This document shows, in pieces, positions 58,243-64,000 of a stretch of 64,000 nt of DNA. Made by a program: the position numbers and the translations under genes. The notes under the pieces are model-generated. The model did not search any database. It was not told the origin of the DNA and worked only from the letters and a program-made list of their open reading frames with translations. This DNA comes from Aldehydirespirator sp028819505 (lineage in GTDB: Bacteria; Actinomycetota; Acidimicrobiia; Acidimicrobiales; Aldehydirespiratoraceae), in the NCBI GenBank assembly GCA_965207755.1, contig OZ242297.1:1860001-1924000 (forward strand), in the 5' to 3' direction. Positions within the stretch are counted from its first letter, which is position 1. Each line of letters opens with the position of its first letter.

Positions 58243-61229
58243 CCTCGGAGGCGACAACACGCGAGTCGGCCGGCGACCTCACGCTGGTCACCAAGAGCAG
58301 AAGTCTGGCGCTGCCCGGGCGTCCTCTGGACCACATCAGCCAGCCGGTGCTGAACCGGCCCCATGAGGAGCCTTCACGGCACTGGCAGCTCGCGGAGGAC
58401 AACACCTCCACCGGCGAGATCATTGAGGGGAGGCGGCTCAGCCAGGCACTCGTCATAGTCCCGAAGGAGCGGGGCGCGCAGTTGCGGATGCAGGTAACCG
58501 CCGCGGAGCAGAACGAGCTGGTGAACCGCATCCGCGACGCCGTGGCGGGATGGAGAAGCGCCAACTACCCCGGAGCGACCGCCGCGACAAGGCAGTTGTT
58601 GCAGCATTGGCGCAGCGAGGCCAACGACCCTCGGCTGTTCTTCGCCCAAGTGGAGGCGGCCGAGACGCTCATCTGGCTCACGGAGGCCAACGCCAGCCGG
58701 CATCCGGAGCTCGCCAAGGTTCGCCGTGAGCTGGCTGAGGCCAACCGCGACTACAACGACGACATCGGCCGTCTCGCGGTGAGGATGGCCACCGGCTCGG
58801 GCAAGACCGCGGTGATGGGCATGGTCATCGCCTGGCATGCCGTCAACGCGGCCGCGTCGCAGCGCCGGGACGGTCGCTACACGACCTGCTTCTTGGCGAT
58901 CACACCGGGCCACACCGTGCGCGAGCGCCTGGCCGTGCTGCATCCGGCGCATCCCGAGAACGTCTACAACGAGATGCGCCTGCTGCCCGAGGGGAAGCGC
59001 AGCGCTCTGGGCGCGGTGAAGGTGCAGGTACTGAACTTTCAGGCGTTCCAGCGGCGGGACCGGCTGCAGGCGGCGTCCAGCGACGCCAAGAAGCTGCTGC
59101 GAGCCGGGCGCAGGACCCAGGAGCTCGAGTCAATCTCGGCGGTGCTCGACCGGGCGTTGAGAGGGTTCCCCACCGGCAAGGGCGCGCCCAAGGTGTGCGT
59201 GCTGAACGACGAGGCCCACCACTGCTACCTGCCCGAGGCCGGCCGGCGCACCTCCGAGGACGACGACACCAAGGCCGCCGCCATCTGGTTCGGTGCGCTG
59301 GAGGGGCTGCGCGACACCGGCCGGCTCGGTCCGGTCTACGACTTCTCAGCGACACCGATCTTCATCGAGGGGACCGACCGCCGAGAGCGCATGTTCCCCT
59401 GGGTGGTCTCGGACTTCCCGCTGATGGACAGCATCGAGTCCGGGCTGGTCAAGGTCCCGCAGGTGCCGGTGGAGGACGACTCTGTCGGCGAGCGGGTCCA
59501 GTGGCGCAACCTGTACGCCAACACCACCCCCAAGAAGGTCAAACGCGACGCGGTGCCCACGGAGATGAACCAGGCGCTGGCCGCGCTGTACCGCAGCTAC
59601 GAGCAGAAGTTCAACCAGTGGATGAACCCCGACGACCCGGCCAAGGCCATGCCGACGCCTCCGGTGTTCATCGTGGTCGCCAACAACATCGCCAACGCGA
59701 CCGCCCTCGCTGACCACATCGCGGGATGGGCCGAGAAGCGCTCCGACGGCTCCACCGTTCACCACGAGGGGTCCTGCCCGCTGTTCGCCAACTACCGGGG
59801 TGACGGCCCGACCGAGCGCGTCCACACGCTGCTGGTGCATTCCCAGCTGGAAGGCGACGCCAACCTCAGCGCACCGGTCAAGGCCCAGGCCGGCCGGCTG
59901 AGGCTCCCCGGCGACGACCGAGACGCCCGCGACATTGTGCGCGGCGCGCTGAACTCCGTCGGCAAGGCCGGGGGCCTCGGCGAGCACATCCGCTGCGTGG
60001 TGTCGGTGCAGATGCTCACCGAGGGCTGGGACACACGCACGGTGACACACATCCTCGGCTACCGAGCATTCTCCACGCAGCTTCTGTGCGAGCAGGTCAC
60101 CGGACGAGCCCTGCGACGCTCCAACTACGACAACTACGACGAGGACGGCAGGCTCGTCGCAGAGTACGCCGAGGTCATAGGCGTGCCGTTCGAGTTCATG
60201 CCGGTCAAGCGCCCCGAGGACGACCCGGCGCCGCCGAAGCCCCGCTACGAGGTTCACAGCATCCCCGGACGGCGCAAGCATCGCATCGAGTTCCCCAACG
60301 TGGAGCACTACCTCACCGAGCCCGGAGCCGACGGGTTCCGGCTGAACCCCAAGCGAGTCATCAAGTGGAAGCCGAAGGGAGTCAAGGAGACGGTGCTGGA
60401 GGGGTCGGTCGGAGGCACCAAGACCATCAGCGCCGAAGCGAGCATGCGCCGGCAACAGGCCCTCACCCGTCTGGCTGCCGACCTTGTGCAGCGTTGGTGC
60501 CGGCGGATGGACGAAAGCGGCGAGGGCTGGCGCGCCAGGAGGCGGCTGCTGTTCCACGACGCCATCAGGATCGTCAAGGCCTGGACGGATCTGGCCAAGG
60601 TCACCGAGGACCACTACGACGGGCTCGGATCAACCAGCCGGGACCAAGCCGTCAAAGAGATAGACGACGCGTGCGAGACCACCGGCGGCGCGCCAGACCG
60701 CCTCGTCGCCGCGTTCGGGCATCCGCTGCTGCTGAACACGTCCAGCGTCAAGTTCGAGACCAGCCTGTCGGCCCGCCGCGTCACCAAGAAGTCCGAGTTG
60801 AACATCGCGGCCTGCCACTCGCAGTTCGAGAGGGCCTGCGCCCGAGCGCTGGACAAGCACCCTGATGTGGTCAGTTGGGCTCGCAACTTCCGGCTCGGCT
60901 GGACGGTGCCCTACCTGTGGGAGGGCACCTGGCACCGATACGAGCCCGACTTCGTGGCCCGCCTCTTCGCGGACCGCGAGGACGAAGACGCCGTGCATCT
61001 CATCATCGAGTGCAAGGGCGTGCCCGACGACCACAGCGAACGCAAGAAGCAGGCCGTGACAACGCGGTGGGTCCCGGCGGTGCAGTCATCGGGACAGCTG
61101 CCGGCCTGGCTGCGCCGATGGGCATTCGTGGAGCTGGACGAACCCGACCTCCTGTCCGCAGACCTGAACACCGCCATCAAGGCAGCCCGCGCCGCGCACC
61201 CCGAGGCGCTCCAGCAAGGAGCCGCGTGA
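58239..61229 (+). CDS. res: Type III restriction enzyme subunit R (Res, BPTD_3080-like), 996 aa
   Basis: Superfamily 2 helicase-nuclease. Walker A is RMATGSGKTAVMG (~residues 181-192), the DEAH-like box is LNDEAHHCY (~322-330), followed by DFSATPIFIEG and the late helicase motif GYRAFSTQLLCEQVTGRALRR. The C-terminal nuclease has a PD-(D/E)XK core, EPDFVARL, then HLIIECKG (~903-924). It cleaves DNA after Mod recognises the site. ATG 58239 is chosen because the leader ORF stop overlaps it; ATG 58215 lacks a ribosome-binding site. Its stop overlaps mod (TGATG). Confidence 0.9.
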   Translation: MTSEATTRESAGDLTLVTKSRSLALPGRPLDHISQPVLNRPHEEPSRHWQLAEDNTSTGEIIEGRRLSQALVIVPKERGAQLRMQVTAAEQNELVNRIRDAVAGWRSANYPGATAATRQLLQHWRSEANDPRLFFAQVEAAETLIWLTEANASRHPELAKVRRELAEANRDYNDDIGRLAVRMATGSGKTAVMGMVIAWHAVNAAASQRRDGRYTTCFLAITPGHTVRERLAVLHPAHPENVYNEMRLLPEGKRSALGAVKVQVLNFQAFQRRDRLQAASSDAKKLLRAGRRTQELESISAVLDRALRGFPTGKGAPKVCVLNDEAHHCYLPEAGRRTSEDDDTKAAAIWFGALEGLRDTGRLGPVYDFSATPIFIEGTDRRERMFPWVVSDFPLMDSIESGLVKVPQVPVEDDSVGERVQWRNLYANTTPKKVKRDAVPTEMNQALAALYRSYEQKFNQWMNPDDPAKAMPTPPVFIVVANNIANATALADHIAGWAEKRSDGSTVHHEGSCPLFANYRGDGPTERVHTLLVHSQLEGDANLSAPVKAQAGRLRLPGDDRDARDIVRGALNSVGKAGGLGEHIRCVVSVQMLTEGWDTRTVTHILGYRAFSTQLLCEQVTGRALRRSNYDNYDEDGRLVAEYAEVIGVPFEFMPVKRPEDDPAPPKPRYEVHSIPGRRKHRIEFPNVEHYLTEPGADGFRLNPKRVIKWKPKGVKETVLEGSVGGTKTISAEASMRRQQALTRLAADLVQRWCRRMDESGEGWRARRRLLFHDAIRIVKAWTDLAKVTEDHYDGLGSTSRDQAVKEIDDACETTGGAPDRLVAAFGHPLLLNTSSVKFETSLSARRVTKKSELNIAACHSQFERACARALDKHPDVVSWARNFRLGWTVPYLWEGTWHRYEPDFVARLFADREDEDAVHLIIECKGVPDDHSERKKQAVTTRWVPAVQSSGQLPAWLRRWAFVELDEPDLLSADLNTAIKAARAAHPEALQQGAA

Positions 61230-63787
61230 TGGCCAAACGAGCCACCACCAAGACCACCGACCAGTACACGCACCCCTCCGCCAAGCGCGCCAACCTGCCG
61301 ACCGAGCAGACCGGCAAGACCATGAGCGACACCGACCGTCGCCCCATCCTCTACCAGCCCCAGACCAGAGACATAGACGACGAACCGGTCCTCGCCTGGA
61401 ACCGCCAGTTCGCCAACCAGAACGGACACGCCGCTCACCCGCTCTACGTGCGCGAGAAGGTTCACCCAGCCGCCTTCGTCAAGCTCCTACAAGGCAGCGG
61501 CGACCAGCCCCAACTCTTCAAGGACTTCAACGGCCTGCCCACCCCCGACGCCGCCTACGAGTGGTACCAGCACGCCGCCAACTGGTCCAACCGACTCATC
61601 CACGGCGAATGCACCCGAGTCATGGCCTCCCTGCTCGCACGCGAGAACATGGCTGGCAAGGTCCAGATGATCTACTTCGACCCGCCCTACGGAGTCGCCT
61701 ACAGGTCCAACTTCCAAGTATCAGTCAACAATCGGGAAGTCCCCGAGGATGCTGCGGGCCGCCCCCACGACACCCGCACTATTCGGGCCTTCCGAGACAC
61801 TTACGAACGAAACATCCACTCGTACCTTGATCTCACCCGCGAGAAGCTCATCCTGATGCGTGAGCTACTCGCAGACAATGGCTCACTCTTCATGCAGATT
61901 GGCGACGAGAACGTCCTCAGGGTTGGCGTCCTATTGGATGAGATGTTCGGAGCGGGCAACCGCGTCTCAATCATCCCCTTCTCGACCACAAGCGGGTCAT
62001 CCTCTCGTACCTTGCCCAGCGTCGCCGACTTCCTCCTCTGGTATGCCAAGGATGCACAACAGATCAAGTACCGCCAACTCTACGAACGATTGACTCGATC
62101 GGAGATAGTCGCGTACATGAGTTCCTACGCACGAGTTGAACTGCAAGACGGTTCTACACGTTCGCTAACGGCTGAGGAACGAGTTGATCCAGACCAATAC
62201 CTGCCGGTGGGAGCTCGTCTATATCAGCGGAGGTCCCTGGATTCGCAGGGACATCAGGAAGGCCGGTCTGAGCCGTACTACTGGGAAGGGCACGACTGGC
62301 CATGCGCTGCTGGTCGACACTGGAGCGTTTCTCGGGAGGGCATGAACCGGCTCGCTGAACTTGGACGGCTCGATTCGGCCGGGCGTGATTCTGCACTCAG
62401 GTGGAAGAGCTACGAGAAGGAGGTACCAGGCCGACGCATCAACAACATGTGGCACCGGCAGATGTACGCCTCTGACAAACGTTATGTGGTCCAGACCGCT
62501 GACAGCGTGATCGAGAGATGCGTCCTTCTGGCAACCGACCCCGGTGACTTGGTGTTGGACCCGACGTGCGGCGGGGCCACCACCGCGGTCGCTGCTGAGA
62601 AGTGGGGACGACGCTGGATTACGTGCGACACCTCACCGGTCTCCGTATCAATCGCGCGTCAACGGCTCTCCACCGCGACCTTCCCGTACTGGACCCTCAC
62701 TGATTCGGCAGATGGCGCACGCCAAGAAGCAGAACTCTCGGGCAAGCCGGAAGCATCCCCGCCCGACGAGGGATGGGGCAACGACCCCGCCCAAGGCTTC
62801 GTCTACGAGCGTGTCCCACAGGTGTCGGCCAGCGTTTTGGCCTATGACCTGGACTCCGACCCCATCATGCTGGTGGACCGGCCCCGCAAGAAGCGCGCCG
62901 TGACACGGGTGACATCGCCGATGACGGTGGAGAGCGAGCAGCCGTGGGCGACGGTCATCCCGCTGGAAGGCTCCGACGATGAGATGGTCGTCGCGCACGG
63001 CGACTTCTCCGAAGCGGTGGAGGCGGCGCTGCTGAACCACACCATCAACGGCGGACGCGACAACGCCGACATGACCATCCGCACGCTGGAGCCGTGGCCC
63101 AGCGAAGACCCCAACCTGCTCGCCTGGAGAGCCACCTACACCATCAATGGCGGAGCAGCGGAGCACGCTGCCGCGGTGATGGTCGCCGCCGAGGACGTGA
63201 CCGTGCCCGGCGAGATGGTCCGCGAGGCAGCTCGGGAGATGACCGACAGCGCAGAACGAGCCGACTTGCTGCTGGTGGTCGCCTACGCATACGCCGCCGA
63301 CGCCCCAGCCAAAGTAGGGCGCATCACGGTTGCCAGGGCGCAGATGAACCGCGACCTGATGATTCGTGAGCTGTCAACCGAAACAGGCCACGAGGCGTTC
63401 GTCATCATCGGAGAGCCCGACATCCGCATCCTCAACGACTACCCCGATGACCAGATCGCCGTAGAGATCCGCGGCTACGACACCTTCGACCCTGCCACCG
63501 GCCAGGCGGCGGAGGGAGGCCCCGACGACGTGGCCTGCTGGATGCTCGACACCGACCACGACGGCGAGAGCTTCTACGCCCGCCGCATCCACTTCCCCGG
63601 AGCCGACAACGACCGCCAAATCAAGAAGCTCCTCCGAGAACTCGGCAAGAACGCCGACGACGTAGAACAAGAAGCCCTCACCGCCATGCGCTCAGCCCCC
63701 TTCGACCCACCCGAGCGAGGCCGGATAGCAGTCAAGATCATCACCGCCACCGGCATGGAGATGACCTCGGTGCGTAACGTCGCCTAG
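61229..63787 (+). CDS. mod: Type III DNA methyltransferase (Mod), 852 aa
   Basis: Beta-class N6-adenine methyltransferase: motif IV is DPPY (IYFDPPYGVAY, Asp151) and comes before motif I, here a variant LDPTCGGATTAVAAEKWGRRWI (~residues 443-464). The segment between them (residues ~165-440) is the likely target-recognition domain and has visibly lower GC and different codon use. The C-terminal ~300 residues are a large domain shared by the BPTD_3080 class. Mod alone protects host DNA and is needed by Res for cleavage. It overlaps res by one base. Confidence 0.9.
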   Translation: MAKRATTKTTDQYTHPSAKRANLPTEQTGKTMSDTDRRPILYQPQTRDIDDEPVLAWNRQFANQNGHAAHPLYVREKVHPAAFVKLLQGSGDQPQLFKDFNGLPTPDAAYEWYQHAANWSNRLIHGECTRVMASLLARENMAGKVQMIYFDPPYGVAYRSNFQVSVNNREVPEDAAGRPHDTRTIRAFRDTYERNIHSYLDLTREKLILMRELLADNGSLFMQIGDENVLRVGVLLDEMFGAGNRVSIIPFSTTSGSSSRTLPSVADFLLWYAKDAQQIKYRQLYERLTRSEIVAYMSSYARVELQDGSTRSLTAEERVDPDQYLPVGARLYQRRSLDSQGHQEGRSEPYYWEGHDWPCAAGRHWSVSREGMNRLAELGRLDSAGRDSALRWKSYEKEVPGRRINNMWHRQMYASDKRYVVQTADSVIERCVLLATDPGDLVLDPTCGGATTAVAAEKWGRRWITCDTSPVSVSIARQRLSTATFPYWTLTDSADGARQEAELSGKPEASPPDEGWGNDPAQGFVYERVPQVSASVLAYDLDSDPIMLVDRPRKKRAVTRVTSPMTVESEQPWATVIPLEGSDDEMVVAHGDFSEAVEAALLNHTINGGRDNADMTIRTLEPWPSEDPNLLAWRATYTINGGAAEHAAAVMVAAEDVTVPGEMVREAAREMTDSAERADLLLVVAYAYAADAPAKVGRITVARAQMNRDLMIRELSTETGHEAFVIIGEPDIRILNDYPDDQIAVEIRGYDTFDPATGQAAEGGPDDVACWMLDTDHDGESFYARRIHFPGADNDRQIKKLLRELGKNADDVEQEALTAMRSAPFDPPERGRIAVKIITATGMEMTSVRNVA

Positions 63788-63823
63788 CGGCCAACGGCGC
63801 GGATTCTGGCGGTCAGTAGCAAG

Positions 63824-64000
63824 TCAGACGGCGACGATGGTCACGAGGTCTTCGAGCGAGCGGAAGTCGTCGGGATTGCGGGTGTAGAGCGGGAGCCCCT
63901 CGGCTACCGCGGTGGCGGCGATCATGAGGTCGACAGCCCGCGCTCCTCGTGGCTTGCGCCCCGCTGCCATCGCGGCCGAGAAGACCCGGCCGTAGGCGCG
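63824..64000 (-). CDS. PIN-domain (VapC-like) toxin, C-terminal part, cut by window edge
   Basis: Fifty-eight residues visible: VFSAAMAAGRKPRGARAVDLMIAATA, then LYTRNPDDFRSLEDLVTIVAV and a stop. The pattern ARAVDLMIAATA plus LYTRNPDDF is the C-terminal half of VapC toxins, including the third and fourth acidic sites. The start and probably its antitoxin lie beyond base 64000. The gene is convergent to mod with 36 bp between them. Confidence 0.8.
   Translation of the reverse strand, partial: RAYGRVFSAAMAAGRKPRGARAVDLMIAATAVAEGLPLYTRNPDDFRSLEDLVTIVAV

Overview
The window is high-GC, densely packed chromosomal DNA that looks like an actinobacterium, most likely of the class Acidimicrobiia. The evidence is coenzyme F420 genes (cofD, cofE) with two F420-type luciferase-like oxidoreductases, the gene order comF-hpf-secA-prfB-ftsE-ftsX, a phosphomannomutase/SIS-isomerase/DUF5719/F420 block like that of other actinobacteria, many GTG starts, and many start codons lying 6-8 nt behind a TANNNT hexamer (leaderless-type promoters). 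No rRNA, tRNA, phage, transposase or CRISPR was seen. Taxonomy is an inference from gene content.

Layout. 1-8776: end of a thioredoxin-fold protein, a repeat-rich lipoprotein, a kinase-like phosphotransferase, an F420-type oxidoreductase, a RHH/PIN toxin-antitoxin pair, prmA, a cupin, a zinc alcohol dehydrogenase and an acyl-CoA dehydrogenase. 8797-10597: a convergent hairpin terminator, then divergent aldR and alanine dehydrogenase. 10567-17866 (minus strand): housekeeping block for ribosome hibernation, protein secretion, translation termination and division (comF, hpf, secA, prfB, ftsE, ftsX, small membrane protein).

17931-31394: a catabolic and uptake island around one divergent control region at about 22473-22639. 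Leftward run a GMC oxidoreductase, its small subunit, a 7Fe ferredoxin, an F420-type oxidoreductase, an SDR and an epimerase remnant. Rightward run an XRE-cupin regulator, an FAD oxidoreductase, a class III CoA-transferase and an enoyl-CoA hydratase, followed by a strong promoter and a BMP-lipoprotein ABC importer (ATPase and two permeases). The arrangement suggests uptake, oxidation, CoA activation and beta-oxidation-like breakdown of one unknown compound. This is the best candidate for an undescribed system.

31499-35147: a DUF4143 ATPase with three regularly spaced upstream repeats, adenosylhomocysteinase, and a HicB/HicA pair whose toxin gene carries a nonsense codon. 35148-50981: envelope glycan block (Trm112-SIS fusion, phosphomannomutase, GT2, large polytopic membrane proteins, CPBP protease, DUF5719, giant GT2-membrane protein), interrupted by divergent ftsH and a 43-bp tandem repeat. 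51082-55642: a degenerate isochorismatase-fold protein, GDP-mannose dehydratase/reductase pair, cofD and cofE.

55668-64000: defence and toxin island with VapBC, a DUF222/HNH protein, an inverted-repeat element, a leader ORF coupled to a type III restriction-modification operon (res, mod), and the end of another PIN toxin.
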